From contig NZ_AWUN01000002.1 of NCBI RefSeq assembly GCF_000499285.1, forward strand, positions 124,001-188,000: a stretch of 64,000 bases of DNA, in the 5' to 3' direction. The translations under genes were made by a program, and so were the position numbers. The stretch is from Bifidobacterium sp. 7101. Lineage in GTDB: Bacteria > Actinomycetota > Actinomycetes > Actinomycetales > Bifidobacteriaceae. Positions 53,604 through 63,777 of the stretch are shown here, piece after piece. The first letter of the stretch is position 1. Each line of letters begins with the position of its first letter. The notes under the pieces are model-generated. The model was not told the origin of the DNA. It worked only from the letters and a program-made list of their open reading frames with translations, and did no database searches.

Positions 53604-54818
53604 TCAGGCGCTGACCCAGTCCCCAAGACGCCGCATGCCCTCGGCCAGATCGTCGTCGGCCAGCGCGTAGGAGAAGCGCAAGCAGCCGGGCGCGCCGAAG
53701 GCCTCACCAGGCACGGCCGCCACCTGGATCTGCTCCAGGATGACCTCGGCCAACTCACCCGAGGTGGTACAGACCGTGCCTTGCGGACCCACTGGCCGAT
53801 TCAGCAGACCAGTCACGTCGGCAAAGGCGTAGAAGGCACCCAGGGGTTCAGGGCAGGTCACCCCATCCATGTCATTCAGCGCATCCACAATGGCCCGTCG
53901 ACGCAGGGCAAAGGCCGACCGCATGGCCTCAACGTCCTCCAGACCGCCGGTCAGGGCTGCCAGGGCCGCCTGTTGGGAGACGTTGGCCACGTTGGAGGTC
54001 ATATGCCCCTGAAGCTTGGCAGCCGCCTGGGCCACCGGCAGGGGTGCAACCAGCCAGCCCACCCGCCAGCCGGTCATGGCATAGGTCTTGGCCACACCGT
54101 TGACCACGATCAGCTGATCGCGCACCTGGGGCACCAGAGCGCCAGGATAGGGGGTGCGCGCCCCCTGGTAGGTCAGGTGCTCATAGATTTCGTCACTGAT
54201 CACCCAGATCTGGTGCTCCATGGCCCAACGGTCCACGGCAGCCACCAGGTCGTCGTCCCAGACCGCCCCGGTGGGATTGGCAGGCAGATTGAGGATGATG
54301 GCACGGGTATGCTCGGTTCGGGCCGCCTCCAGCTGCTCCAGGCTGGGGATATAGCCCTGGTCGGCTCCACTGAGCACCGGGACCGGCCGACCACCAGCCA
54401 GCAGAACCATCTGGGGATAGCTGGTCCAGTAGGGCGCGGGAATGATGACCTCATCGCCGGGGTTCAAGAGGATCTGGAAGGTCTCGTAGACCGCCTGCTT
54501 GCCGCCGTTGGTGACCACCACCTGATCCGGGTCGATTTGATAGCCCGAGTCGCGCAGGGTCTTGTCGGCGATGGCCTGCTTCAATTGGGGCAGGCCCGCT
54601 GTGGGCGTATAGCGGTGGTTGCGCGGATCCAGACAGGCGCGGGCCGCAGCCTGAACGATGTGGTCAGGTGTGGGGAAGTTGGGTTCGCCGGCACCGAAGC
54701 TGATCACATTCATGCCTTGGGCCTTCATGGCCTTGGCTTTTGAATCCACAGCCAGAGTGGCACTGGGGGCCACCGCATCTATGCGTCTGCTCAGGGTCTG
54801 CCATTGCGCCATAGTCAT
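53604..54818 (-). CDS. class I pyridoxal-phosphate aminotransferase (aspartate-type)
   Basis: A 404-aa fold-type I aminotransferase similar to bacterial Ib aspartate aminotransferases. The N-terminal VISFGAGEPNFPTPDHIVQA is the hallmark of this group. Others are NGGKQAVYETFQILLNPGDE, NLPANPTGAVW (Asn of the cofactor site) and VVNGVAKTYAMTGWRVGWLV, whose Lys at about 244 binds the cofactor. The C-terminal Arg that holds the substrate carboxylate is in GCLRFSYAL. The substrate is most likely aspartate/glutamate, but related enzymes take alanine or aromatic acids. The start may be MTMAQ or the MAQ two codons later. Confidence 0.92.
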   Translation of the reverse strand: MTMAQWQTLSRRIDAVAPSATLAVDSKAKAMKAQGMNVISFGAGEPNFPTPDHIVQAAARACLDPRNHRYTPTAGLPQLKQAIADKTLRDSGYQIDPDQVVVTNGGKQAVYETFQILLNPGDEVIIPAPYWTSYPQMVLLAGGRPVPVLSGADQGYIPSLEQLEAARTEHTRAIILNLPANPTGAVWDDDLVAAVDRWAMEHQIWVISDEIYEHLTYQGARTPYPGALVPQVRDQLIVVNGVAKTYAMTGWRVGWLVAPLPVAQAAAKLQGHMTSNVANVSQQAALAALTGGLEDVEAMRSAFALRRRAIVDALNDMDGVTCPEPLGAFYAFADVTGLLNRPVGPQGTVCTTSGELAEVILEQIQVAAVPGEAFGAPGCLRFSYALADDDLAEGMRRLGDWVSA

Positions 54819-54855
54819 GTGGCCATGCTACCGCCCAGCACCCCCAGGGCTGTGT

Positions 54856-55998
54856 TCAGACCAGGACCAGAGAGTCCCGATGCACCAGCGGGTGGGCATA
54901 GTGGGCGCCCAGTCGGCTGCGGAGCTCCTTGGTGTTTAGGCCCAGCATGTCCTGGGCCTCCTCGGAGTCGTAGCCGGACAGGCCCTTGGCCACCTGGTGG
55001 CCAGACTCATCGTGGATCCAGACAGGATCGCCGGCCGAAAACTCACCCTGAACCGATCTGGCGCCAGCCGCCAGCAGGCTGGCCCGGCCGCCGCGCAGGG
55101 CTTTGACAGCCCCCTGATCCACCAGATAGCCACCCCGGGGACGGGAGGCGAACTTGATCCAGAGCCGATGCGAGGAACCACGCGGACGGATGGGGGCGAA
55201 GAGGGTGCCCACCCGGTCGCCGGCCAGGGCAGGACCTGCAAGGTCGGCACGGGTCAGAACCACGGGCATTCCGGAGGACGCAGCAATCCGGGCCGCCTCC
55301 AGCTTGGTGGACATGCCTCCGGTCCCCAGCCCGGAGACGGATCCCTGGGCATCCACCTGGTCCATGATGGCCGCCACATCGGGCACGAAGCCGATCTTGC
55401 GCGCCCCTGGCCTGGATGGGGGCTCGGTGTAGAGGGCATCCACATCAGTCAGCAGGACCAGGGCATCGGCGCTGACGATGTTGGCGATCAGGGCCGAAAG
55501 GTGGTCGTTGTCACCGAAACGGATCTCGTTGCTGGCCAGGGCATCGTTCTCGTTGACGATGGGGATGACCCCCAGATCCATCAGACGGCAGAGGGTGCGC
55601 CGGGCGTTGCGGTACTGGACGGCATGGGTGGTGTCACGGGCTGTGATCAGAATCTGGCCAACACGCAGGCCATAGCGGGCGAAGGCAGTCTCATACTGGG
55701 CCATGAGCAGCCCCTGGCCCACCGAGGCCGTAGCCTGCTGGGTGGCCACATCATCAGGGCGTTGGTCAAACCCCAGGGTGCCGAAGCCGGCAGCAATGGC
55801 TCCGGAGGTGACCAGGACCAGGCGAGCACCATTGACGGCCGCAGAGGCCAGGGCGCCCACCAGCGAACGCAGGCGGCCAAGGTCCAAGTGCCCGTGAGAA
55901 TCAGTCAGAGAGCTGGAACCTACCTTGACCACCATGGTGCGGGCCTGGGCCACCCGGGAACGGACCGCGGCCTCGTCGGATCCCTCCCCTCCGGTCAT
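54856..55998 (-). CDS. proB: glutamate 5-kinase
   Basis: A 380-aa ProB that phosphorylates glutamate, the first step to proline. The amino-acid kinase domain has [11 protein letters not shown] at the start, [17 protein letters not shown] and [20 protein letters not shown], then [24 protein letters not shown] domain closes the chain (about residues 290-370, [20 protein letters not shown]). It overlaps obg by four bases (ATGA), so it is coupled to it. Confidence 0.97.
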   Translation of the reverse strand: MTGGEGSDEAAVRSRVAQARTMVVKVGSSSLTDSHGHLDLGRLRSLVGALASAAVNGARLVLVTSGAIAAGFGTLGFDQRPDDVATQQATASVGQGLLMAQYETAFARYGLRVGQILITARDTTHAVQYRNARRTLCRLMDLGVIPIVNENDALASNEIRFGDNDHLSALIANIVSADALVLLTDVDALYTEPPSRPGARKIGFVPDVAAIMDQVDAQGSVSGLGTGGMSTKLEAARIAASSGMPVVLTRADLAGPALAGDRVGTLFAPIRPRGSSHRLWIKFASRPRGGYLVDQGAVKALRGGRASLLAAGARSVQGEFSAGDPVWIHDESGHQVAKGLSGYDSEEAQDMLGLNTKELRSRLGAHYAHPLVHRDSLVLV

Positions 55999-57674
55999 TG
56001 CCCGGCCTCCTTCGAACTGGCGGACTCAGTGTCCCCGCGCCCCAGCAGACCCTGCCTGTCGTGGGGATCGTCGTCCACGGAGGGGTCGGCCCAGTGCCCC
56101 TGACGCCGCTCCTGCTCCATGACCTGTCGGACCGCTTGCCGTGCATCCATCATCTGGTGGTACTGCCGGCGACGTTCACTGTTGGTGCGTCGGCGGTTGA
56201 GCCCCTGGCTCTCCTCCAGACGCAGGTCACGGCCCCGGGCCACCTGGGGGGTGCCGTCCAGCATTTCAGCGCCGGCCGCCACGCTTGGATCCCAGTCGAA
56301 GGCCACCGCATCGTCGCCAGGACCGATGCGGACCTCGTCACCTGGCCTGGCTCCGGCCTTGCGCAGGGCATCCTCCACGCCCATCCGTGCCAGACAATCG
56401 GCCAGATAGCCCACGGCCTCCTCGTTGTCGAAGTTGGTCTGGCGAACCCAGCGCTCGGGCTTGGCTCCGCAGACCCTGAACCAGGTCTGTCCGGACCGGG
56501 TCTGATGCCGCTCAAGGGTGAAGTCCCCGGACTGGTCGGCATTCCTGCGCCGACGCTCCAGGGGGCGGATGACCACACGCTCCTCCTGCCTGGCTTCCTG
56601 CTGCTCCTGCAGCTGCCTGCGCAGGCGGTCCACCAGCCCGGCCAGGTAGTAGCCCAGCTCCTTGAGCCCCTGATGCGAGGCCGTGGAGACTATGAAGACC
56701 TTGAGGCCCAGGGCCTCGAAGTCGGGACGGACGAATTCGGCCAGTTCACGGGCCTCCGGCAGGTCGGCCTTGTTGAGGATGATCACCCTGGGCCGCTCGG
56801 CCATGGGGATGACCCCCAGCGGAAGCTCCAGGCGATCGGCATAGCGGGAAAGCTCCTCCTCCAGGGCCCGATAGTCGCTCATGGGGTCCCGATCAGGCTC
56901 CAAGGTGGCGCAATCGATGACATGGGCGATGATCTCGGTGCGCTCGATGTGCCTCAGAAACTCCAGCCCAAGGCCCTTGCCCTGGGAGGCCCCCGGAATC
57001 AGCCCTGGCACGTCGGCCATGGTGAAGCGGCTCTCCCCTGCCTGGACCACGCCCAGGTTGGGCACCAGGGTAGTGAATGGGTAGTCGGCGATCTTGGGAC
57101 GGGCCGCGCTCATGGCCGCCACCAGGCTGGACTTGCCCGCGCTGGGGAAACCGACCAGGGCCACGTCGGCGATGGATTTGAGCTCCAGCACCAGGTCGCG
57201 CTCCTGCCCGGGGTCCCCAAGCAGTGCGAAGCCGGGAGCCCGCCTGGCCTTGGTGGCCAGGGAGCGGTTGCCCAGGCCGCCCACGCCACCCTGGGCCGCC
57301 ACGAACCGGTCCCCCACATGAGCCAGGTCGGCCAGGCGTTTACCCGGCTGCTTGCGCTCGCCTTGGCCTCCCTTGGCGGTAAAGACCACGGTGCCCACCG
57401 GCACCGGCAGAATCAGATCCTGGCCACGACTGCCGTCCTTGTCGCCGCCCAGACCCATGGTGCCCGATCCGGCCTGGCGGTGGGGCAGGAAGCGGTAATC
57501 CAGCAGACTGGTGGCGTTGGCATCGGCCTGAAGAATGACCGAACCGCCCTGGCCGCCGTCGCCCCCATCGGGCCCGGCCAGGGGCTTGTACTTCTCGCGG
57601 CGGATGGAGGAAGCCCCATTGCCGCCATCGCCACCCTTGACATGGACGGTGACCTGATCCACAAATGCGCTCAT
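55995..57674 (-). CDS. obg: ribosome-assembly GTPase Obg/CgtA
   Basis: A 559-aa Obg. The Gly-rich Obg fold ([20 protein letters not shown]) fills the first 160 residues. The GTPase domain has [20 protein letters not shown] (P-loop), [20 protein letters not shown] (G3) and [12 protein letters not shown] (G4). A C-terminal OCT domain and a further charged tail follow ([16 protein letters not shown]), longer than in most bacteria. Obg assists 50S assembly and stress signalling. It follows rpmA after a terminator and precedes proB. Confidence 0.97.
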   Translation of the reverse strand: MSAFVDQVTVHVKGGDGGNGASSIRREKYKPLAGPDGGDGGQGGSVILQADANATSLLDYRFLPHRQAGSGTMGLGGDKDGSRGQDLILPVPVGTVVFTAKGGQGERKQPGKRLADLAHVGDRFVAAQGGVGGLGNRSLATKARRAPGFALLGDPGQERDLVLELKSIADVALVGFPSAGKSSLVAAMSAARPKIADYPFTTLVPNLGVVQAGESRFTMADVPGLIPGASQGKGLGLEFLRHIERTEIIAHVIDCATLEPDRDPMSDYRALEEELSRYADRLELPLGVIPMAERPRVIILNKADLPEARELAEFVRPDFEALGLKVFIVSTASHQGLKELGYYLAGLVDRLRRQLQEQQEARQEERVVIRPLERRRRNADQSGDFTLERHQTRSGQTWFRVCGAKPERWVRQTNFDNEEAVGYLADCLARMGVEDALRKAGARPGDEVRIGPGDDAVAFDWDPSVAAGAEMLDGTPQVARGRDLRLEESQGLNRRRTNSERRRQYHQMMDARQAVRQVMEQERRQGHWADPSVDDDPHDRQGLLGRGDTESASSKEAGQ

Positions 57675-57749
57675 AGGGGCCCATGGTACTCAATCCGGCC
57701 TGACATGCGGCCCCTGAGAGCTGAATGCCCGGCATCTCCATACATATGC

Positions 57750-57780
57750 AAAAAGGCCACCCATGACAGGGATGGCCTTT
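57750..57780 (-). terminator. Rho-independent terminator after rpmA
   Basis: The minus-strand stem AAAGGCCATCCC / GGGTGGCCTTT with loop TGTCAT is followed by TTTTTG, 20 bases past the rpmA stop. It separates rplU-rpmA from obg. Confidence 0.85.
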
Positions 57781-57800
57781 GACTGATGCCGATAAGGCAA

Positions 57801-58052
57801 TCAGGCGGTAAGCACGTCAACGACCTTGCGGTCACGCCGGTTGGCGAACCGAACCGTTCCGTCCGTCAGGGCGAAGAGGGTGTGGTCCTTGCCCAGGCCG
57901 ACGTTCTGGCCGGGGTGGAACTTGGTGCCACGCTGGCGAACGATGATGTTGCCGGCCACTACGGCCTCGCCGCCGAACTTCTTGACGCCCAGGTACTGTG
58001 CATTCGAATCGCGCCCGTTGCGTGAGCTGGACGCGCCCTTCTTATGTGCCAT
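57801..58052 (-). CDS. rpmA: 50S ribosomal protein L27
   Basis: An 83-aa L27 with the conserved start [20 protein letters not shown], then [20 protein letters not shown] and [16 protein letters not shown]. There is no N-terminal cleavage extension of the Firmicutes type. Its tail contacts the peptidyl-transferase centre. It follows rplU by 32 bases. Confidence 0.98.
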   Translation of the reverse strand: MAHKKGASSSRNGRDSNAQYLGVKKFGGEAVVAGNIIVRQRGTKFHPGQNVGLGKDHTLFALTDGTVRFANRRDRKVVDVLTA

Positions 58053-58084
58053 GTCTGGTTCCTTTCCTACCTCGACCTAGGCCC

Positions 58085-58393
58085 TCAGGCGATGGCCGTG
58101 ATCTTGACCACGGTCTGCTTCTGGCGGTGGCCCTTGCGGCGCGCCACGCCGGTCTTGTTCTTGAACTTCTGAATGTTGATCTTGGGACCCTTGGCCTCGT
58201 CATCCACGACCTCGCCCTTGACGGAGATCTTGGCCAGATCCTTGGCGGCCATGGTCACCTTGGATCCATCGACGACCAGCGCGACCGGAAACTCGACCGA
58301 CTCGCCCTTCCTGGCAGCCAGACGGTTGACCGTGATCTGGTCACCGACCTCGACCTTCTCCTGATGGCCTCCGGCCTTCACAATCGCGTACAT
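58085..58393 (-). CDS. rplU: 50S ribosomal protein L21
   Basis: A 102-aa L21 beginning [20 protein letters not shown] and ending [23 protein letters not shown] 58393 is used because the family start MYAIV lies there; the frame is open to 58501 but the extra residues are not L21-like. AAGGTAGGG lies upstream. It heads the rplU-rpmA unit. Confidence 0.97.
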   Translation of the reverse strand: MYAIVKAGGHQEKVEVGDQITVNRLAARKGESVEFPVALVVDGSKVTMAAKDLAKISVKGEVVDDEAKGPKINIQKFKNKTGVARRKGHRQKQTVVKITAIA

Positions 58394-58548
58394 AGCCCTA
58401 CCTTGCCTGTTGTCCAAAGCTGTATGCGCCCGGCAACCGAATCCCGCCATGCGATTGACGGACCCGTCCAGACACCAGCTAACCAGTATAGAAGCAAACA
58501 CACCGCGTCGTCAAATGTGCCTGCCCCGCCGACAAAACGAGATTAAGT

Positions 58549-61200
58549 TTATGACTCCTTGGCGACATCCGCCGTCCCAGCCTGGGCATCGTCCTCGTCC
58601 GATGCCGCCTGGGCCGCCGCAGCGATCCTGGCCAGCTTGGCCTTGACAGCAGGTGTCGAGCCGGTGGACAAGGTCTCCTTGGCAGAGGAGCCATGCCCAT
58701 GCTTGTTGGTCTTGACGAAGGGGTCGCCGCCCTTGACCGCGTACGGATCGGCATAGGAGGCGGAGATGGTCGGCTTGTCGTGGAGGATGAAGCCTCGGCC
58801 ATGGCAGGTGGGGCACTCCTCGGAGAAGGCCTCGACCAAACCCTGGCCCACCCGTTTGCGGGTCATCTGCACCAGACCCAGGGAGGTGACCTCGGCCACC
58901 TGATGCTTGGTGCGGTCCCGGGCCAGGCACTCCACCAAGCGGCGCAGGACCAGGTCGCGGTTGGCGGGCATGACCATATCCACATAGTCGATCATGATCA
59001 TGCCGCCGATGTCGCGCAGACGCAGCTGCCTGGCGATCTCCTCGGAGGCCTCCAGGTTGCAGCGGGTCACCGTCTCCTCCAGGGACTTGCCCTTGCCTAT
59101 GAAGCGGCCTGTGTTCACATCGATGGTGGTCATGGCCTCGGTGCGGTCGATGACCAGGGAGCCACCGGAGGGCAGGTAGACCTGACGCTCCATGCCCTTG
59201 CGCAGCTGGCTGTCGATGCTCCAGCGGTCGAAGACATCCTTGCCCTGGTGCTCGGCCGGATCCCAGTGCTCAAGCTTCTCCTCCAGGTCGGGCGCCATGG
59301 TCTCCAGGTAGTTGCGGACCCTCTCGTAGACCCCCTCGCCCTGGACCACCAGCTTGGCGAAGTCGTCGTTAAAGATGTCACGGACCACGCGGATGGCCAC
59401 GTCCGGCTCGCCCTGCAGAAGCTTGGGGCGTTTGCCGTGCAGAAACTCCTTGCGCTTGTCCTCGATCTTGCTCCACTGACGCTGCAGGTTCTCCAGGTCC
59501 TTGGTCAGAGCCTCCTCGCTGGCCCCCTCGGCCGCGGTTCGGATGATGACACCCATGTCCTTGGGAGCCACCCTGGAGACGATGCTCTTGAGGCGGGAAC
59601 GCTCGCGGTCGGGCAGCTTTCGGCTGACGCCGGTCATGCCGCCCGAGGGTACCAGGACCAGGAAGCGGCCGGCCAGAGTGACCTGTGAAGTCAGCCGGGC
59701 GCCCTTGTGACCGATGGGATCCTTGGTGACCTGGACCAGCACGGGATCGCCGGACTTGAAGGCCAGCTCGATCCGGCGGGGCTGACCTTCCAGACGGGTG
59801 GAGTCCCAGTTGACCTCGCCGGCGTAGAGCACGCCGTTGCGGGCCTGGCCGATGTCCACGAAGGCAGCCTCCATGCTGGGCAGGACGTTCTGGACCCGGC
59901 CCAGGTAGATGTTGCCGACAGTGGAGACCTCCTGGATGTCGGAGACGTAGTGCTCGACCAGGATGTCGTCCTCGATGACCGAGATCTGGGTGTGGTGCTC
60001 CTTCTCGCGCACCACCATCAGACGGTTGACGTTTTCGCGGCGGGCCAGGAAGTCCTGCTCGACCAGCTGGGACTGGCGGGAGCGCTCGCGGCGGTTGTCC
60101 CGCCGACGCTGCTTCTTGGCCTCCAGGCGGGTGGAACCCTCCACGTCGGTGATCTCATCGATATATTGCTGCTTGCGCGAACGGCGGGTGCCGGACTCCT
60201 CGGACTCGCCCTCAGCGGACTTGGAACCCCTGCGACGGCGGCGACGACGGGTCAGCGGGGCCTCGTCCTCGTCATCCTTCTCCTTGTCTTTCTCCTGCTC
60301 GTGCCCGCGACGGCGGCGACGAGTGGAAACGGATTTCTCAGTGTCCTCGTCATCACTCTTGGAACGGCGGCGACGACGGGTGCGTGTACTGGACTCATTC
60401 TGATCCTCGTCCTGCTCCTGGTCCTCGTCGACCACGAAGGTGATGCCCTCGTGATCCAGATCCTCCTCGATCCGCTCCACCTCGTCAGCGGCCCTGCGCT
60501 CCTCGGCGTTGAGCCTGCGGGAACGGCGTGAACCGCCCTCCGAAGTGCTCCTGGATCTGCTGCGGCGGGAGGTATTGGGCGATTGCTCGGCATCCTCGTC
60601 TTCGTCATCCCGTTCTTCGCGCTCATCCTGCTCAGGCCGGGAGGTGGGTATGACGGGCTCCTGGAAGAGCAGGGATGTCATGGGCCGGGGGCGGGAGGCG
60701 CGCGGACGCTCATCCTGTTCCTCGGCCTTCCGGCCTGCCCTCTGGCTGCGACTCGAGGTCAGAGCCTCCACAGCCTCAAGGGCACGTTCCTGACGGTCTT
60801 GATCAGGTTCGCCCTCCTGAGCATGCTCCTCGGTGTGTCGACGGGCAGTAGTTCGGGTGCGACGACGAGTGGTCGCCCTGGCCGGCTTGGACTCGCTCTC
60901 ATCCTCCTGGGCGCTCTGATCGGCCGCCTGATCCTCCTTGGGCTTGCGGGTGCGACGGCGACGGGTGGCGGAGGGCTTGGACTCGTCGTCCTCCTCCTTG
61001 GCCTTGCGGGAGGCCTTGCGCTTGTCGGCCTCGACCTTCACAGGTACGTCGGCACCGGCGGCGCCGGCCACCCTGACCACACGTCGTCCAGTGCGGCGGC
61101 GGGTGCCGGAACTGGCAGTCTCCTCGACCTGCCGCTCCCGCCCATCACCGATGGTGGACCTATTATCCTGGGTATCCTCAGTATTCGTTTTTTCGGGCAC
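58549..61200 (-). CDS. rne: ribonuclease E/G family protein
   Basis: An 883-aa RNase E/G. The N-terminal 380 residues are a charged, low-complexity extension packed with Arg, Glu, Ser and Asp (RRRRGHEQEKDKEKDDEDE type). The catalytic part begins near residue 390: the S1 domain has VGNIYLGRVQNVLPSMEAAF and the nuclease core has YDYVDMV-like IMIDYVDMVMPANRDLVL with DVNTGRF, giving the magnesium-binding Asp residues. A CPTCHG zinc-link motif follows (ECPTCHGRGFILHDK). GTG 61200 is chosen because AAGGAG lies six bases before it; the open frame to 61257 is not needed. It likely starts mRNA decay with PNPase. Confidence 0.95.
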   Translation of the reverse strand: MPEKTNTEDTQDNRSTIGDGRERQVEETASSGTRRRTGRRVVRVAGAAGADVPVKVEADKRKASRKAKEEDDESKPSATRRRRTRKPKEDQAADQSAQEDESESKPARATTRRRTRTTARRHTEEHAQEGEPDQDRQERALEAVEALTSSRSQRAGRKAEEQDERPRASRPRPMTSLLFQEPVIPTSRPEQDEREERDDEDEDAEQSPNTSRRSRSRSTSEGGSRRSRRLNAEERRAADEVERIEEDLDHEGITFVVDEDQEQDEDQNESSTRTRRRRRSKSDDEDTEKSVSTRRRRRGHEQEKDKEKDDEDEAPLTRRRRRRRGSKSAEGESEESGTRRSRKQQYIDEITDVEGSTRLEAKKQRRRDNRRERSRQSQLVEQDFLARRENVNRLMVVREKEHHTQISVIEDDILVEHYVSDIQEVSTVGNIYLGRVQNVLPSMEAAFVDIGQARNGVLYAGEVNWDSTRLEGQPRRIELAFKSGDPVLVQVTKDPIGHKGARLTSQVTLAGRFLVLVPSGGMTGVSRKLPDRERSRLKSIVSRVAPKDMGVIIRTAAEGASEEALTKDLENLQRQWSKIEDKRKEFLHGKRPKLLQGEPDVAIRVVRDIFNDDFAKLVVQGEGVYERVRNYLETMAPDLEEKLEHWDPAEHQGKDVFDRWSIDSQLRKGMERQVYLPSGGSLVIDRTEAMTTIDVNTGRFIGKGKSLEETVTRCNLEASEEIARQLRLRDIGGMIMIDYVDMVMPANRDLVLRRLVECLARDRTKHQVAEVTSLGLVQMTRKRVGQGLVEAFSEECPTCHGRGFILHDKPTISASYADPYAVKGGDPFVKTNKHGHGSSAKETLSTGSTPAVKAKLARIAAAAQAASDEDDAQAGTADVAKES

Positions 61201-61436
61201 AATGCTCCTTGCGGCACGCCGCCTCGCGCCGCTCTCACGGTTCCGATCCGTCCTCACGCTGCACTCTCACTGCAACCGCGCACCTACGTACGCCCGATCG
61301 AAACGCCTTGGCAAAAAGTCTTCCTGACGCAGGCGGACACCGACGCCCACACGGATCACTGGGTCTCCGTCCGGGGGGATCAACGCCTACGCTGCAAGTG
61401 GTCAGGCAGAACCACCGTCCTCTAGTATGACACAGA

Positions 61437-62666
61437 TCAGCGGCCTTCAGGTCCATTGAGCCACTCGACCAGTATTGCCTCCAGCCGGACCAGGTCATCC
61501 AGGGGCACTTGTTCGTCGGCCTTGTGGGCCAGCAGGGGGTTCCCTGCACCTAGGTTGACGGCTGGTAGGCCAAGGGCTGAAAAACGAGCCACATCGGTCC
61601 ATCCCAGCTTGGCGCGAGGCTGCTTGCCCGTGGTCCGGGCGACCAGGTCCGCCAGCGAACGTGCCCAAGGCGAATCCAGACCTGGACGAGCTGCGGGCGA
61701 TTCGTCACACATGCGCACCGAGAACCCCTGGAAGACCCCGCCCAAGGCCATATGCTCGCCATTGCCCAGCTCAGCGCCTGTCCCCTGACCCATCATCAGC
61801 TCCTTGGCCTGGTCCAGACTCTTGTCGGGGGCGAACCGGTAGTTGACGTGCACCCGGCAGCGATCGGGAATGACGTTGGTGCCCAGGCCGCCCTCAATCA
61901 TGGTGGCGTTGAGCCCCTCCCGATAGTCCAGGCCGTCCACCCGTACCGTGGCCGGCCGGTACTGCTCCAGACGATCCAGAATGGGCGCGGCCGCGTGGAT
62001 GGCGTTGCTGCCCATCCAGGCCCGGGCGGAGTGGGCCGTCGTGCCGTGGGTAATCAGGTCGAAGCGCATGGTTCCGTTGCAGCCGGCCTCTATGGCGCAG
62101 TCGGTGGGCTCGCCGATGATGGCGAAATCCCCCCGTACCCAGTCAGGATGGGCAGCCACCACCCGGCCCAGCCCGTTCAGGTCGGCCTGGACCTCCTCAT
62201 GGTCGTAGAAGACGAAGGTCAGGTCATAGACCGGCTCCCGCAGGGTGAGTGCCAGATGGAGAAAAACGGCATCCGAGGCCTTCATATCGGCTGTGCCCCG
62301 GCCGTAGAGCACCCGGGATCCAGGGTGGGCGACGGACAGGTCGGTGCGGATGGCCGGGTCGCCGGGCTCCAGCCAGCTCGGGGGCAGGTTCCCATCCACG
62401 GGTACGGTGTCCAAATGCCCGGCAAGGACGATGCGGTGGGGGCGACCCAGCTGGGTGGAGGCCACGACCGTGTCGCCCAGCCGACGGACCAAGAGGTCAG
62501 CCCGTGAGGACAGGGCCCTCTGGACGGCATCGGCCAAGGCGGTTTCCTGACCGCTGACCGAGGGCAGGGCGGTCATGGACTCCAGTATCCTTGCCAGGGC
62601 CTGGGCAGGTTCAGACCCCCGGACGCCGGCGAGAAGATCAATATCCGTCTGTGTGTTCTTGGCCAT
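61437..62666 (-). CDS. dapE: succinyl-diaminopimelate desuccinylase
   Basis: A 409-aa M20-family zinc hydrolase. DapE removes succinate from N-succinyl-diaminopimelate in lysine and peptidoglycan synthesis. Metal ligands are visible in VLAGHLDTVPVDGN (His, Asp), GTADMKASDAVFLHLAL (Asp), YDHEEVQADLNG (Glu-Glu) and near the C-terminus NPLLAHKADEQVPL (His). The lid domain lies in between (GCNGTMRFDLITHGTTAHSA). The length fits actinobacterial DapE. It is divergent from the permease gene at 62811. Confidence 0.93.
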   Translation of the reverse strand: MAKNTQTDIDLLAGVRGSEPAQALARILESMTALPSVSGQETALADAVQRALSSRADLLVRRLGDTVVASTQLGRPHRIVLAGHLDTVPVDGNLPPSWLEPGDPAIRTDLSVAHPGSRVLYGRGTADMKASDAVFLHLALTLREPVYDLTFVFYDHEEVQADLNGLGRVVAAHPDWVRGDFAIIGEPTDCAIEAGCNGTMRFDLITHGTTAHSARAWMGSNAIHAAAPILDRLEQYRPATVRVDGLDYREGLNATMIEGGLGTNVIPDRCRVHVNYRFAPDKSLDQAKELMMGQGTGAELGNGEHMALGGVFQGFSVRMCDESPAARPGLDSPWARSLADLVARTTGKQPRAKLGWTDVARFSALGLPAVNLGAGNPLLAHKADEQVPLDDLVRLEAILVEWLNGPEGR

Positions 62667-62810
62667 AGTGCCATGCTAGCGGGCCGAGGAAGCGCGGATG
62701 GACCTGGAGCCGCAAGCAAGAGGTCCGGGTGGCACAATGGGGACGACGGAAGCGGTGGCCCTCCGCCCGGGAGGCCGCCGTCCACCATGCGAGACGAGGA
62801 GGATGCCGGA

Positions 62811-63755
62811 GTGCCTGGACTGCTTAGTGCCATGGAAGGGTTCTTCATCATCGGCGTGGTCATCGCCGTGGGCTATGTGGCCGCCCGCTTCCATGTAGGC
62901 GGTCCCACGGCCCAGCTGGTGCTCAACAAATACTCTTTCTTTGTGTCAACGCCCTGCCTGATGTTTGCCATCCTCTCCAAGCAGAAGCTGTCGGTCATCT
63001 TCCACCCCAGCATCATCGTGGCCTTCCTGTCGGCAGCGGCTGTGGGCCTGCTCTTCGTGGCCCTGAACGCAACCAGCTTCCACCTGCCGGCCGCCGAAAC
63101 CACCATCGGCGCTCTGGACTCCCTCTATTTGAACTCCAACAACATCGGATTGCCCGTAGCCACCTATATTCTGGGCAATCCCACACTGGTGGCACCCATC
63201 CTGGTCATGCAACAGGCCCTGTTCACCCCAATTGGACTGACCGTTCTGGACGCGACCACCTCCGGCAAACTCTCGGTCAAGACCATCCTCAAACAGCCCC
63301 TGAAGCAGCCCATCCTCATCGGCTCCATAGGCGGCATAGTGATTTCGGCCATCAGTGCCCAGGCCGGACATTTCATCATTCCCGACTTCGTCTACAAACC
63401 CATCGACATGATCGGGCAGTCGGCCGTGCCCATGATCCTCATGGCCTTCGGCATGTCCCTGCGGGGTTCACGGCCCATGGGCCAGGGCACCGACCGTCGT
63501 GCCACCCTCTGCGCGGTGATTCTGAAGAATCTGATCATGCCGATAATCGCCTACCTGCTGGCCCGGTTCATGATGGGTTTCAGCGGAGCGGAACTGTACG
63601 GATGCGTGGTTCTTGCGGCCCTGCCTACCGGCCAGAACGTCTACAACTATGCGGCCCGCTACGAGGTGGGAACCACCTTCGCCAGGGACGGCATCCTGCT
63701 GAGCACAATCAGCTCGCCCGTAGTCATCGCCCTGATCGCTCTGCTCCTGAGTTGA
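62811..63755 (+). CDS. auxin-efflux-carrier (AEC) family permease
   Basis: A 314-aa inner-membrane protein of the AEC family with about ten transmembrane segments. The start EGFFIIGVVIAVGYVAARFH, the LNSNNIGLPVATYILGNPTL segment with its conserved NNxGLPV, and ALPTGQNVYNYAARYEVGTT (family P.g.Nvy..A) are characteristic. Family members export small organic anions such as malate. GTG 62811 follows GAGGAGG at eight-base spacing; ATG 62832 is an alternative. The substrate is unknown. Confidence 0.88.
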   Translation: MPGLLSAMEGFFIIGVVIAVGYVAARFHVGGPTAQLVLNKYSFFVSTPCLMFAILSKQKLSVIFHPSIIVAFLSAAAVGLLFVALNATSFHLPAAETTIGALDSLYLNSNNIGLPVATYILGNPTLVAPILVMQQALFTPIGLTVLDATTSGKLSVKTILKQPLKQPILIGSIGGIVISAISAQAGHFIIPDFVYKPIDMIGQSAVPMILMAFGMSLRGSRPMGQGTDRRATLCAVILKNLIMPIIAYLLARFMMGFSGAELYGCVVLAALPTGQNVYNYAARYEVGTTFARDGILLSTISSPVVIALIALLLS

Positions 63756-63777
63756 TGAGCCCGGACAGGCCTTCCAC